Of a DNA stretch of 64,000 nt, positions 54,971 to 64,000 are shown piece by piece. Positions within the stretch are counted from its first letter, which is position 1. Each line of letters opens with the position of its first letter. The DNA is from Psychrobacter sp. 1044 (GTDB lineage Bacteria > Pseudomonadota > Gammaproteobacteria > Pseudomonadales > Moraxellaceae), in assembly GCF_904846525.1 (NCBI RefSeq), contig NZ_CAJHAZ010000001.1, positions 186,001-250,000 of the forward strand, read 5' to 3'. The notes beneath the pieces are model-generated. The model was given only the letters and a program-made list of their open reading frames with translations. It did not search any database and was not told where the DNA came from. Position numbers and translations under genes: made by a program.

Positions 54971-56758
54971 ATGAGCCAAGCATATCAACCTGACTCTGCA
55001 AAAACTGCTGCTAAAAAACTATCAGCAGAGTCGTCAAACATACCTAAGCATAAGACCTTACTGCGTTTGCTGAGTTATTTAAAACCATACTGGTGGGCAT
55101 TAATGCTTACTGTTTTGGGCTTTGCGATTAATGCGGCGACAGAGATTTGGATTGCCAAATTACTTCAATACATCACCGATGCCATTAATCAGAACGATCA
55201 AAGCAAACAGGATTTATTTCCATTATTGATCATTGGTCTGTTTTTTGCCCGCGGTGTTGGTAGCTTTTTGGGTAATTACTATTCTGCTCTGGTCTCACGT
55301 AATTTGGTATATGAGCTGCGAGTGGAAGTCTTTAATAAATTGCTTCGTCTGCCAAGCTCTTTTTACTTAGCCAATCCTGCTGGTACCATTTCATCCAAGC
55401 TGATATTTGATGTTGAGCAAGTCACCGCAGCTAGTACAGACTCTATGAAGACGCTACTGCGTGATGGTCTGACAGTCGTCGCTTTGATAGGTTTCTTGCT
55501 TTATAGCAATTGGCGTTTGACGTTGATTTTATTCGTTGTGCTACCGCCAATATTGTGGCTTATTCGCATCGCCTCAAAGCGTTATCTAAAGTTGTCTAAA
55601 GGTATACAAGAGACGATGGGTGATGTCAGCCATATTACCAATGAAGTGATTGGTGGCTATCAGGTTGTCAAAAACTATGGCGGTCAAGCATACGAAGCCG
55701 CACGCTTCGATAAAACATCAAAAAAGAACTTACGCCAAGGCATGAAGGTCGTGGTGACCAACAGTATCAATACGCCAGCAGTACAGCTGCTAATGGCTGT
55801 CGCCATGTCAGTTGTGGTGTGGCTCGCACTACGCCCATCGGTGATAGACAATATCTCAGCGGGTGAGTTTATCTCATATATCGCGGCTGCAGGTTTGCTC
55901 AGTAAGCCGGTACGCTCATTGACTGACATCAATCAAAAACTGCAAAAAGGTATCGCGGCAGGTGAGTCTATTTTTGCCTTGTTAGATGAGCCAGAAGAAT
56001 CAGATACTGGTGTGCTTAGCCCTGCTTTGACGGGCGAAATCAAGCTGGATAATGTCAGTCTGGTTTATCCTGACTCAACGGTTGCTTTGCGTGACTTTAC
56101 GTTAGAGGTAAGAGCGGGTGAGACGGTTGCATTGGTAGGGCGAAGTGGTGCTGGTAAGTCATCTTTAGTAAATTTATTGACGCGCACCTTATCGACCTCT
56201 TCTGGGCAAATTACCTTGGATGGTATACCGATTGAAGACATTAAGCTTGAGAGCTTACGGGCGCAGATTGCGATGGTCAATCAACAAGTAGTCCTGTTCA
56301 ATACCACGGTATTTAACAATATTGCTTATGGTGGCTTAGCCAGTAAAACCCAAGCTGAGGTTGAGCGTGCCGCAAAAGATGCCTTTGCTCATGATTTTAT
56401 TATGAAAATGCCAAACGGCTATCAAAGTGAAATCGGTGCTGAAGGTTTGCAGCTGTCTGGCGGGCAGCGTCAGCGCTTATCGATTGCTCGTGCGCTATTA
56501 AAAGATGCGCCGATTTTAATTTTAGATGAAGCAACCAGTGCGTTAGACAATGAATCAGAGTATTACATTCAGCAAGCGCTTGATAATGTGATGAAAGATC
56601 GTACCACATTAGTCATTGCACATCGACTGACCACCATTGAATCAGCCGATCGTATCGCCGTGTTAGACAGCGGTCAAATCGTCGAGTTGGGCACGCACGA
56701 TGAGCTTATGCAATTGCAAGGTCATTATGCGCAAATGTATGAACGCGACTTTGAATAA
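54971..56758 (+). CDS. msbA: Lipid A export ABC transporter ATP-binding/permease MsbA
   Basis: Flips core-lipid A across the inner membrane. It has 595 aa, a fused half-transporter. Six spans in residues about 40-330 are followed by the nucleotide-binding domain, with Walker A ALVGRSGAGKSSLVNLL, signature LQLSGGQRQRLSIARALL, Walker B ILILDEATSALDNESE and the H-loop in VIAHRL. QLSGGQRQR and the lpxK neighbour make MsbA the best call over other exporters. The next gene, lpxK, starts 85 bp later. Confidence 0.95.
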   Translation: MSQAYQPDSAKTAAKKLSAESSNIPKHKTLLRLLSYLKPYWWALMLTVLGFAINAATEIWIAKLLQYITDAINQNDQSKQDLFPLLIIGLFFARGVGSFLGNYYSALVSRNLVYELRVEVFNKLLRLPSSFYLANPAGTISSKLIFDVEQVTAASTDSMKTLLRDGLTVVALIGFLLYSNWRLTLILFVVLPPILWLIRIASKRYLKLSKGIQETMGDVSHITNEVIGGYQVVKNYGGQAYEAARFDKTSKKNLRQGMKVVVTNSINTPAVQLLMAVAMSVVVWLALRPSVIDNISAGEFISYIAAAGLLSKPVRSLTDINQKLQKGIAAGESIFALLDEPEESDTGVLSPALTGEIKLDNVSLVYPDSTVALRDFTLEVRAGETVALVGRSGAGKSSLVNLLTRTLSTSSGQITLDGIPIEDIKLESLRAQIAMVNQQVVLFNTTVFNNIAYGGLASKTQAEVERAAKDAFAHDFIMKMPNGYQSEIGAEGLQLSGGQRQRLSIARALLKDAPILILDEATSALDNESEYYIQQALDNVMKDRTTLVIAHRLTTIESADRIAVLDSGQIVELGTHDELMQLQGHYAQMYERDFE

Positions 56759-56843
56759 AATTATCGGACTATTTTTTGAGCCGCTTTGTCGTTCAAATCG
56801 TGCTAAGTTCAAGTTTAGCTGAATAGGTAAGTAGTCAATTATC

Positions 56844-57983
56844 ATGAGTATTGAAACGACAGTGACGCGTGCCTGGCAACGTCAAGCCGCTTGGCTATGG
56901 CTATTGCTACCTATTAGTTGGTTGTACGGACTTATCACCACGCTGCGTCGTCAAGCTTATAAAGCTGGGCTGTTAGCAAGTTATCGTGCGCCTGTTCCCG
57001 TTATGGTGATCGGCAATATTAGCGTGGGCGGTAGTGGCAAAACACCATTGATTATTGCCTTGGTTGATTATTTGCAAGAACGCGGAATAAAGGTAGGGGT
57101 TATCAGCCGTGGTTACGGTGGCGATACCAGTCAAATGCCAGCTTTAGTCGATGCCGCCAGTTTGCCCAACGTGGTAGGGGATGAGCCTTGTTTGATTGTC
57201 AATATGACAAATGCACCCATGGCAGTATGTCCTGATCGTAAGCAAGCAATTATGACCTTGTTAGCTGCCCATCCTGACTTGCAATTCATTATTGCCGACG
57301 ATGGCTTGCAGCATTATGCACTGCAACGTGACATTGAATGGATTGTGGTCGATTCAGCACGGGGCTTTGGTAATCAACAGCTCTTGCCAACAGGGTTTTT
57401 ACGTGAACCCATGTCGCGGTTGCAGGGTGCAACTGTCATCTACCATGAACCACTAACAACAGATTCAGTGGACAACAACAAAGATAACAGCAATCTGTAC
57501 AGAGCCTATCGTTTGACAATGCATCTAGAAGCGGATGCTCTGCAACTCTTATGGCAACCTACTTTATCTTATTCTCAAATTGATGCGCCTAAAAAGGGTT
57601 GTAGAGTGCATGCGGTGAGCGGTATTGGTTATCCGCAGCGGTTCTTTAATACTTTAAATTCGCTAGGCTTCGATGTCGTTAGACATGCTTATCCTGATCA
57701 TTATGATTTTGAGTTGGCGGAATTGTTGCAATATACCGAATATCCAATCGTAGTCACCAGTAAAGATGCGGTAAAAATAAGAGCATTGCTATCGAAAGCC
57801 ACTACTGATAAAGCGTTAAATGATGAGTATCAAACGCTGATAAACAGACTATGGGTGCTGCCAGTAACTGCCGAACTCTCTGACAGCTGTTATGATAATC
57901 TGCAGCAGCAGCTAAAAAAGCTAGGTATTGATATCGCAAACGATAACAGTACCAATAACAGTACCAAAGCAAATAATAGATGA
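56844..57983 (+). CDS. lpxK: Tetraacyldisaccharide 4'-kinase LpxK
   Basis: Phosphorylates the 4' position of the lipid A disaccharide at the inner-membrane surface. It has 379 aa against about 330 in E. coli. An N-terminal membrane-associated helix ([20 protein letters not shown]) is followed by the P-loop [55 protein letters not shown] and [10 protein letters not shown]. The extra length is mainly a C-terminal tail and a short Asn/Asp loop (about 210). Adjacent to msbA and kdsB. Confidence 0.95.
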   Translation: MSIETTVTRAWQRQAAWLWLLLPISWLYGLITTLRRQAYKAGLLASYRAPVPVMVIGNISVGGSGKTPLIIALVDYLQERGIKVGVISRGYGGDTSQMPALVDAASLPNVVGDEPCLIVNMTNAPMAVCPDRKQAIMTLLAAHPDLQFIIADDGLQHYALQRDIEWIVVDSARGFGNQQLLPTGFLREPMSRLQGATVIYHEPLTTDSVDNNKDNSNLYRAYRLTMHLEADALQLLWQPTLSYSQIDAPKKGCRVHAVSGIGYPQRFFNTLNSLGFDVVRHAYPDHYDFELAELLQYTEYPIVVTSKDAVKIRALLSKATTDKALNDEYQTLINRLWVLPVTAELSDSCYDNLQQQLKKLGIDIANDNSTNNSTKANNR

Positions 57984-58020
57984 TGCTTTAAACCGTATAA
58001 AAATTGCTATAGGAAACCCC

Positions 58021-58833
58021 ATGTCGTCAGTGATTATGCCCGCCAAAACTCACATTGTTATCCCTGCTCGTTTTAAAAGCACAAGGCTGCCCGGCAAGCC
58101 ATTACTAGAGATACATGGTAAGCCGATGATTCTTTGGGTTGCTGAAAAGGCGCAAACAGCGCACTTCGCTGATGATATGTGTATTGCCACGGATGATGAC
58201 GATATTGCCAAGGTATGCACGGATGCAGGGTTTGATGTGGTGATGACCAGTAGCGAGCATGCTTCAGGCACTGATCGTTTGGCAGAAGTTGCCGCTATCA
58301 AAGGATGGGCTGACCATGATATCGTGGTCAACATGCAAGGCGATGAACCGTTAGTGCCACCGTTGTTATTGGAGCAGGTAAAGGCGCTTTTGGTCGCAGA
58401 CAGTGATAGCGTGATGGCGACCTTGTGTGAGCCTATCGACGACTATGAGACCTTTATGCGTTCATCAGTGGTCAAGGTTGTCAGTCAACACGCTAATGAC
58501 TTGCAACGTGCGCTTTATTTTAGCCGAGCGCCCATTCCTTGTGATCGTGATGTCGTATTGTCCAATGATGGTGATAGAAACCCACCAAAAAATGCTTATC
58601 GTCATTTAGGGTTATATGCTTATCGCGTCCGTTTATTACAGCAGTTTGTGCATTGGCCGCAAACGCCACTTGAGACACTTGAAAGCCTAGAGCAGTTACG
58701 CGTTTTAGAAAATGGAGCGCAGATTGCTATTGCAGTTGCCGCTTGTCAGCTACCTGCAGGGGTCGATACCCAAGAAGATTTAGACCGCTTAAATGCCATG
58801 AGCTTGACTGAATTTCAGAACCCCATTGGATGA
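58021..58833 (+). CDS. kdsB: 3-deoxy-manno-octulosonate cytidylyltransferase KdsB
   Basis: Activates KDO with CTP for LPS inner-core assembly. The frame extends upstream to 57928 inside lpxK, but the ATG at 58021 has AGGA 7 bp before it and starts near the conserved [19 protein letters not shown], giving 270 aa. Other family motifs are [38 protein letters not shown] and [23 protein letters not shown] binds KDO. A further in-frame ATG at 58036 is possible. holB follows after 84 bp. Confidence 0.95.
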   Translation: MSSVIMPAKTHIVIPARFKSTRLPGKPLLEIHGKPMILWVAEKAQTAHFADDMCIATDDDDIAKVCTDAGFDVVMTSSEHASGTDRLAEVAAIKGWADHDIVVNMQGDEPLVPPLLLEQVKALLVADSDSVMATLCEPIDDYETFMRSSVVKVVSQHANDLQRALYFSRAPIPCDRDVVLSNDGDRNPPKNAYRHLGLYAYRVRLLQQFVHWPQTPLETLESLEQLRVLENGAQIAIAVAACQLPAGVDTQEDLDRLNAMSLTEFQNPIG

Positions 58834-58917
58834 ATAGCCTAAGCAAAAATATTTCACCTAAAGCGTCATGAACACGCTATATCCTGAATAATCAAGCGAA
58901 GTTATAGGACGTTAGCT

Positions 58918-60054
58918 ATGAGTGATAAGACGCAAAATACAGGCACAATGGATACTACAGACCACATTTATTTCGCCACGTTATTGCCATGGCAGCAAAA
59001 TCTGTGGTCGCAATTGACCAAGCGAGTTTTGACATCACAGCAATCTTTGCCACATGCACTATTAGCTGCTGGTATGCAAGGTATGGGCAAGCGGGCTTTT
59101 GTATGGCGTTTGGTCGCTTGGTTGTTATGCCGTGAGCGTGATAGTCATCCCACAGGGGCTTGCGGCGCGTGCGAAAGTTGCCAATGGCTAAGATCTGGCA
59201 CGCATCCAAGCTTACAGGTATTGCCACTGATCAGTATGCCAATCAGTGCCGACAATGCTGATAATAAAGAGAAACTAAGTAACGCTGCAAAGGATAAAAA
59301 ATCATCCAAAACAGCCAATAACAGTGCTCTTAAGATTAAAGTGGATGATATCCGTAACTTGCAGCCTTTTATCTACCAAGGTGGTCAAGGAATGCGTATC
59401 TGTGTGTTAGACCATGCAGAGCAAATGACGATTGCCGCGGCCAATGCGCTACTCAAAACCTTAGAAGAACCACAAGCTCAAGTCCATTTATTTTTGATCA
59501 GCGATACTCCAGCACAATTACTGCCCACTATTAAAAGTCGGGTGCAGCAGTTGCCATTACAGACCATTCAGCCTGTAATCGCCGTTGACTATGTGACACA
59601 GGCACTTGGCTCTACGGTCAATCGTGAAGCGGTCGGTACGGCTGCGATTGAGCAGCTTATCCAATTAGCGAATGGCGCACCTTTGGCAGCGATAGCCACG
59701 GCACAAGCGCCATGGTATAGCAAACGTGCGCTATGGTTGACGACGTGGCAGGCATTGCGTAGTGGTAAACGTAGTAGTGTGGCAGCCAGTGACTATTGGC
59801 AAAACCAACTGAGTATCACAGAATTTATTCAGCTGTCTGAGCTGATGCTACTTGATATGCGCCGTATTTGCTTAGGTCTCAATGAGCTTCAAAAAGACGT
59901 CAATCTATCCGCTGCCTTAGAAAAGTATCCACCTGATAATAATGGCCTAGCACTTTTTTCTAATAGCTTACAGCAGACAAAAATCGCTCTGCAACAAAAT
60001 GTGCAAGAAAAATTTGCCTATGATAAGCTAATGCAAGAATTGGCTTGTTTATAA
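58918..60054 (+). CDS. holB: DNA polymerase III subunit delta' HolB
   Basis: Clamp-loader subunit. It has 378 aa. AAGMQGMGKRAFVWRLVAWL is the AAA+ P-loop (degenerate in delta'). The zinc-binding Cys cluster is CRERDSHPTGACGACESC. SRVQQLPL follows and LLKTLEEPQAQVHLFLISD is the SRC-type region. An acidic Lys/Asn insert (about 105-130, NADNKEKLSNAAKDKKSSK) is unusual. A PilZ-domain gene follows, as in the gammaproteobacterial holB-pilZ arrangement. Confidence 0.93.
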   Translation: MSDKTQNTGTMDTTDHIYFATLLPWQQNLWSQLTKRVLTSQQSLPHALLAAGMQGMGKRAFVWRLVAWLLCRERDSHPTGACGACESCQWLRSGTHPSLQVLPLISMPISADNADNKEKLSNAAKDKKSSKTANNSALKIKVDDIRNLQPFIYQGGQGMRICVLDHAEQMTIAAANALLKTLEEPQAQVHLFLISDTPAQLLPTIKSRVQQLPLQTIQPVIAVDYVTQALGSTVNREAVGTAAIEQLIQLANGAPLAAIATAQAPWYSKRALWLTTWQALRSGKRSSVAASDYWQNQLSITEFIQLSELMLLDMRRICLGLNELQKDVNLSAALEKYPPDNNGLALFSNSLQQTKIALQQNVQEKFAYDKLMQELACL

Positions 60055-60109
60055 GAAAATCTGCCTTGATAGCAAATAAAAATACCAAACTTAATGAAGG
60101 AATCTGACT

Positions 60110-60457
60110 ATGGCCATGCCAGGACGCGGCGGGATATTAACCTGCCACATTGAAAATATCGAAATGTTATATGCCAGCTACTTGTCCTTTGTCAGTAATG
60201 GCGCATTATTTGTGCCATCCAATGACGCTCAGCAGCTAGGTAACGAGGTATTTATCGCCATCACTTTACCCAATTCTAGCGAGCGTTTGCCTATGAATGG
60301 CAAAGTGGTTTGGATTAACGCCAAAACGCAAGGTGGTCGACCGGCAGGTTTTGCGGTACAGATTGGAACTGATATTGCAGGTCAAAGAATTAAAAACGAA
60401 GTTGAGCGATTATTGGCGGGTAAAATAGATGGTTTGCAGTCCACGTATACCATGTAA
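60110..60457 (+). CDS. pilZ: PilZ domain protein (PilZ-type, type IV pilus)
   Basis: 115-aa single-domain protein. GGILTCHIENIEMLYASYLSFVSNGALFVPSN and VFIAITLPNSSERLPMNGKVVWIN, then GFAVQIGTDIAGQRIKNEVERLL, match the stand-alone PilZ fold required for type IV pilus assembly. The classical c-di-GMP-binding RxxxR and D/NxSxxG motifs are not complete (only GRGGIL-like residues remain), as in canonical PilZ. Placed directly after holB as in pseudomonads. AAGG lies before the ATG, and a terminator follows at 60514. Confidence 0.88.
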   Translation: MAMPGRGGILTCHIENIEMLYASYLSFVSNGALFVPSNDAQQLGNEVFIAITLPNSSERLPMNGKVVWINAKTQGGRPAGFAVQIGTDIAGQRIKNEVERLLAGKIDGLQSTYTM

Positions 60458-60513
60458 TTGTACTTATAATGGTTTTGATAAGTGTTAGACGACTATTATT
60501 AAATAAACAGTAT

Positions 60514-60554
60514 AAAAAAAGCCACCTTATATATCGATAAGGCGGCTTTTTTTT
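60514..60554. terminator. Bidirectional terminator after pilZ
   Basis: AAAAAAAGCCACCTTAT and ATAAGGCGGCTTTTTTT pair (one mismatch) around a 6-nt loop. It ends the plus-strand operon. Confidence 0.9.
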
Positions 60555-60567
60555 ATGAGTATAAGAC

Positions 60568-60732
60568 TAGGGCGTGTCCTCATTTTAAAAATAGTGATAA
60601 AAATTGCCGTCAAACAATGAAGGTAATGCAAATAATATCGAGATATCAATAAGCTGTTTGACTATCCTTGGTAAAATGTAGCCATTTTTAGCCAATTTAG
60701 AGGACAATCGATTAAATTGAGGACACGGCCTA
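60568..60732. mobile_element. Probable MITE with 19-bp terminal inverted repeats and TA flanks
   Basis: The left end GGGCGTGTCCTCATTTTAA (60570 on) and the complement of the right end GGCCGTGTCCTCAATTTAA agree at 17 of 19 positions. Each is flanked by TA (60568-60569, 60731-60732), as expected for a TA target duplication (IS630/Tc1 type). The internal 120 bp has no open frame. Right end lies 20 bp past the ppk2 stop. Non-coding, non-autonomous element by inference; no transposase is present in the window. Confidence 0.6.
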
Positions 60733-60751
60733 CATAAAATTAGCATATCTT

Positions 60752-61765
60752 TTAATAGCGCGGTGGCACATACATATCATCTGGAATAGGCTCACGGTAG
60801 TATTCGTCATCACGTTTACGATCGGGTAATTCTACCTCATCACGTGGCACTTCCTTATAAGGAATTTGTTCGAGTAAATGAGCAATACAGTTTAGCCTTG
60901 CGCGTTTTTTATTGTTACCTTCAACCACCCACCAAGGTGCTTCCGGGATATGCGTTCGCTCAAACATGGTCTCTTTAGCCTTGGTATAGTCTTCCCAACG
61001 GCGGCGTGACTGTAAGTCCATGGCTGAGAGCTTCCATTGCTTGAGCGGGTCATGAATACGGCTCATAAAGCGTGAATGCTGCTCATCATCAGTGATCGAA
61101 AACCAGTACTTCACCAAGCGAATACCTGAGCGTACTAGCATGCGTTCAAACTCAGGCACCGACTGAAAAAATTCTTCATACTGTGCATCGGTACAAAAAC
61201 CCATCACACGCTCAACCCCCACACGGTTATACCAACTGCGGTCAAACAGAACAATCTCACCAGCAGCAGGCAAGTGGGCGACATAACGCTGAAAATACCA
61301 TTGTGATTGCTCACGTTCCGTCGGTGCAGGTAGGGCAGCCACTCGACACACACGAGGGTTTAAGCGCTGCGTGATACGCTTGATAGCGCCACCTTTACCC
61401 GCTGAGTCACGACCCTCAAATATGACAACGATACGCTCACCGCGATCAACGACCCAGTCTTGCAACTTAATAAGCTCGCGCTGTAGCCTTACCAACTCTT
61501 GAAAGTACATACGACGATCAAGTCTTTCTTGCTCACTCATTTCGCGCCCATCAAAACGAAAGTCACGCACATAATCATCTATCTCATTTTCTAGCTCTTC
61601 ATCATAAGTATCGATGAGGTCTTCGTGCATCTTACGACGCAACTGATCATTAAAAACCTCCTTATCCATACGCTCGATAAAACTGTGTTGCTCAGGTGAG
61701 CTAAGTTCCTGACGCTCTTGTGGCGTAAGGGATTTGGGATTGATGGACGAAGGTATCTTACCCAT
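60752..61765 (-). CDS. ppk2: Polyphosphate kinase 2 (PPK2 family)
   Basis: 337-aa soluble enzyme transferring phosphate between polyphosphate and nucleotides. Walker A is VVIFEGRDSAGKGGAIKRI, then the PPK2 LPAPTEREQSQWYFQRYVAHLPAAGEIVLFDRSWYNRVGVERVMGF (split here only for reading), and later SITDDEQHSRFMSRIHDPLKQWKLS. Length and motifs fit class I PPK2, which favours ADP or GDP phosphorylation. The N-terminal 70 residues are acidic and helical. It is separated from the neighbouring pilZ operon by a terminator and the MITE. Confidence 0.93.
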   Translation of the reverse strand: MGKIPSSINPKSLTPQERQELSSPEQHSFIERMDKEVFNDQLRRKMHEDLIDTYDEELENEIDDYVRDFRFDGREMSEQERLDRRMYFQELVRLQRELIKLQDWVVDRGERIVVIFEGRDSAGKGGAIKRITQRLNPRVCRVAALPAPTEREQSQWYFQRYVAHLPAAGEIVLFDRSWYNRVGVERVMGFCTDAQYEEFFQSVPEFERMLVRSGIRLVKYWFSITDDEQHSRFMSRIHDPLKQWKLSAMDLQSRRRWEDYTKAKETMFERTHIPEAPWWVVEGNNKKRARLNCIAHLLEQIPYKEVPRDEVELPDRKRDDEYYREPIPDDMYVPPRY

Positions 61766-61915
61766 AAAAAACTCCTAATCAGTGTTGTTATGATTTTTAT
61801 TGGTTATCCTCTTACTTTAGCATAACTACCGATAGAGCTATGCGTTGGCTACGTTTCATTATTGTGTTGTTAGCAAGACCATGACTAATATCCAGTTTTG
61901 AGTAGTAAATGAGCA

Positions 61916-61956
61916 TAAAAAAGCACCCTCTAATCCATCGATTAAAGAGTGCTTTA
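61916..61956 (-). terminator. Terminator downstream of the thiolase gene
   Basis: On the minus strand AAAGCACTCTTTAAT pairs with ATTAGAGGGTGCTTT around CGATGG, followed by TTT. Confidence 0.75.
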
Positions 61957-62013
61957 AAGTATTCGTGCTAACTATTGACTGGTAATAGCAATCAAATAAT
62001 AGCAGTCAAAGAG

Positions 62014-63573
62014 TTATTTCTCTAAGATACAAGTCACGCCCTGACCACCAGCTGCACAGATAGAGATTAGTGCACGACCTGAGCCTTTTTGATCCAATAG
62101 CTTCGCTGCAGTGGCTAGGATACGACCGCCCGTTGCGGCAAATGGATGACCCGCAGCTAACGACGAGCCATTAACGTTCAGCTTGCTACGATCGATAGAG
62201 CCTAATGGTGCATCTAGTCCTAGACGCTCTTCACAGAACTTTTCATCTTCCCAAGCAGCTAGTGTTGATAACACTTGTGATGCAAAGGCTTCATGGATTT
62301 CATAAAAATCGAAATCTTGTAGTGTTAGACCTGCACGCTCAAGCATACGCGGTACGGCATAAGCAGGTGCCATTAATAGGCCTTCTGTGGTGCCAGATTT
62401 ACCAATGAAATCAACGGCGGCCGTTTCTTGATGAACGATATAAGCCAATGGCTTAAGACCACGCTCTTTTGCCCACTCATCGGTTCCCAATAGGACACAA
62501 GAGGCACCATCAGTTAAAGGTGTAGAGTTGGCTGCTGTCATCGTTGGCTTGGCGTTCTTTTTACCAAACACAGGCTTTAATTTAGCCAGTTTTTCCAAAG
62601 TGGTATCAGGGCGCAAGTTGTTATCGCGCGTCAGACCTTTGTATGGAGTGATTAGGTCGTCAAAGAATCCTTCATCATAAGCGCGCGCTAGGTTTTGATG
62701 ACTGTTAAAAGCAAGCTCATCTTGTGCTTCGCGGCTGATATTCCACTCAAGTGTGGTGATGGCTTGATGATCGCCCATTGATAGGCCAGTACGTGGCTCA
62801 CCATTTTGTGGCGAATCGATTAAGTCTTTTGGATTTAGACCCATTAACGCTTTTAGGCGTTGTTTGTTGTCTTTAGCCGCGCCCAGTTTGATCAGTACTT
62901 TACGTAGACCATCACCAATCGCGATCGGTGCATCAGAGGTCGTGTCTACGCCGCCAGTAATTGCTGAATCGATAAGACCCAGTGCGATTTTATTGGCAGA
63001 AGCAAAAGTCGCTTGCAAGCCAGTACCGCAAGCTTGTGAGATATCGTAAGTTGGCGTATGTGGGTTGAGCGCTGTGTTAAGCGTGGCTTCGCGAGTTAGG
63101 TTGATGTCACGGCTTAGTTTCATGACGGCACCAGATACCACTTCACCCAACACTTCGTCTTGTAGATTATAGCGTTCAATCAAGCCATCTAATGCAGCTG
63201 TCAACATGTCGGTGTTGCTAACGTCAGCGTATGAACCGTTCGAGCGTGCAAATGGAATACGGTTGCCACCTAAGATAGCCACACGATTTTGACCAGCAAC
63301 GGCTTTGGTTTTGCTGGTTTTTTTGGCAGCAGATGTTGGCTTTTTCGTAGTAGAATCTGGTGATTTATCATTTGCTTCTGTGGTGCTAGAAGACTCATTA
63401 TTACTAGAAGACTCTTTATTAGACGTGTCTGTAGCTGTCGTGCTTTTAGCTTTTTTAACAGCCGTTTCTGTTTTGGCGCTGTCTGATTTATTATCAGTAG
63501 ATTTTGACGCACTGGCTTTTACCACTGTGCTTTCAACAACAGGGCTATCAGGGTGATTGTTTTTATTACTCAT
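62014..63573 (-). CDS. Acetyl-CoA acyltransferase (thiolase, FadI-like), with low-complexity N-terminus
   Basis: Thiolysis of 3-ketoacyl-CoA or acetyl-CoA condensation in the cytoplasm. It has 519 aa from the ATG at 63573 (AGGA 7 bp upstream; the longer frame to 63618 lacks a site). The thiolase part begins at about 95 (RVAILGGNRIPFARSNGSYA). The nucleophile Cys is in DISQACGTGLQA, with FYEIHEAFASQVL, NVNGSSLAAGHPFAATGGR and the second Cys region SICAAGGQGVTC. FadI-like spacing. The first 90 residues are Ser/Thr/Lys/Asp-rich (KSTDNKSDSAKTETAVKKAK), unusual for thiolases. No fadB-type partner is adjacent. Confidence 0.92.
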   Translation of the reverse strand: MSNKNNHPDSPVVESTVVKASASKSTDNKSDSAKTETAVKKAKSTTATDTSNKESSSNNESSSTTEANDKSPDSTTKKPTSAAKKTSKTKAVAGQNRVAILGGNRIPFARSNGSYADVSNTDMLTAALDGLIERYNLQDEVLGEVVSGAVMKLSRDINLTREATLNTALNPHTPTYDISQACGTGLQATFASANKIALGLIDSAITGGVDTTSDAPIAIGDGLRKVLIKLGAAKDNKQRLKALMGLNPKDLIDSPQNGEPRTGLSMGDHQAITTLEWNISREAQDELAFNSHQNLARAYDEGFFDDLITPYKGLTRDNNLRPDTTLEKLAKLKPVFGKKNAKPTMTAANSTPLTDGASCVLLGTDEWAKERGLKPLAYIVHQETAAVDFIGKSGTTEGLLMAPAYAVPRMLERAGLTLQDFDFYEIHEAFASQVLSTLAAWEDEKFCEERLGLDAPLGSIDRSKLNVNGSSLAAGHPFAATGGRILATAAKLLDQKGSGRALISICAAGGQGVTCILEK

Positions 63574-64000
63574 AATATTATCCTTAAAAAATATGGGCAG
63601 AAGAAAAGAGGGTAACAATAGTAAAACTAATAATAAAAATGATTATATTAAAAAATTCAATAATCGAAAATAAACAAGAAGCAAATATTATCACTTATTA
63701 CGCAGCATAACTGTTTATGATAAGACGTTTTTACGACCTTACTGTATATCTTTGGCAAACTATGTGACGCTTATCTAAGGTCGGTATCAGCTTTGAAAGA
63801 TATCAATATGACTTTCGTAGACTGGCTAGTATCGATTATTGGCATTGCATAACGATAGATTTGATAATATATTGTTATCGATAATTTCATTTGCTATAAC
63901 TTATAGGTCTGATTTTAGCACAATGTGGTGATTTTTAAATCCAGAAAAAGTGACCGTCTTGTATACTGAGTTGTTTACAGATTGTTGTAGACATTATCGG
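63574..64000. other. Right-edge intergenic region
   Basis: 427 bp with no gene seen on either strand. There is a TATAAT on the minus strand at 63641-63646 without a strong -35, likely near the thiolase promoter, and a perfect TTATCGATAA palindrome near 63880. Nothing else recognised. Confidence 0.45.

Noticed and set aside
57928..58020. Upstream extension of kdsB into lpxK
   Set aside because: The ATG at 58021 has a good ribosome site and starts at the conserved N-terminus; the extension would overlap lpxK.

Overview
The window is chromosomal DNA from a Gammaproteobacterium, most likely a Psychrobacter or close Moraxellaceae relative. This is an inference from moderately low G+C, protein style and gene neighbourhoods (ppsA/ppsR, a pseudomonad-type aceE/aceF pair, rsmG-parA-parB, exbB-exbD-msbA-lpxK-kdsB). 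No rRNA, tRNA, CRISPR array, prophage or complete insertion sequence was found. Most of the window is core housekeeping DNA; the accessory character is concentrated at 14-21 kb (export genes) and 27-37 kb (surface proteins).

Layout. 1-5.2 kb: glycerate kinase (cut by the left edge) with a GntP-type permease, then cobT-cobS-cobC for late cobalamin assembly and a small hypothetical gene. 5.4-6.8 kb: rpsF-rpsR-rplI, with a near-textbook S6:S18 autoregulatory RNA in the rpsF leader. 6.9-14.2 kb: a GYF_2/RDD membrane protein, ppsA divergent from its regulator ppsR, a small lipoprotein, and sthA. 14.3-20.9 kb: a minus-strand export cluster of tolC, a YihY-type membrane protein, an HlyD adaptor and two ABC-2 permeases, without an ATPase gene. 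21.5-26.1 kb: glpK, a glycine-zipper protein, an endonuclease/exonuclease/phosphatase-family protein and a TetR regulator. 26.2-37.3 kb: a small exported protein, then four exported proteins, three of them carrying DUF11-like regions. The largest (about 1780 aa) joins DUF11/SdrD-like domains to a long predicted outer-membrane beta-barrel. This is the most novel-looking part.

37.9-45.2 kb: aceE-aceF, ompW, a zinc-ribbon membrane microprotein and a voltage-gated-type potassium channel. 45.3-50.1 kb, minus strand: a solitary TerD-domain protein, a WYL regulator and a LonB/YcbZ-type protease with helically phased repeats upstream. 50.5-60.5 kb, plus strand: rsmG, parA, parB, exbB, exbD, msbA, lpxK, kdsB, holB and a PilZ protein, linking chromosome segregation, lipid A/KDO supply and replication. 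60.5-64 kb: a probable 161-bp MITE, ppk2, and a FadI-like thiolase with a long low-complexity N-terminus.

Functional themes are C3 and central carbon metabolism (glycerate, glycerol, PEP synthesis, pyruvate dehydrogenase), envelope biogenesis and export, and a surface-exposed protein system. All assignments come from reading motifs and context; no database search was run.
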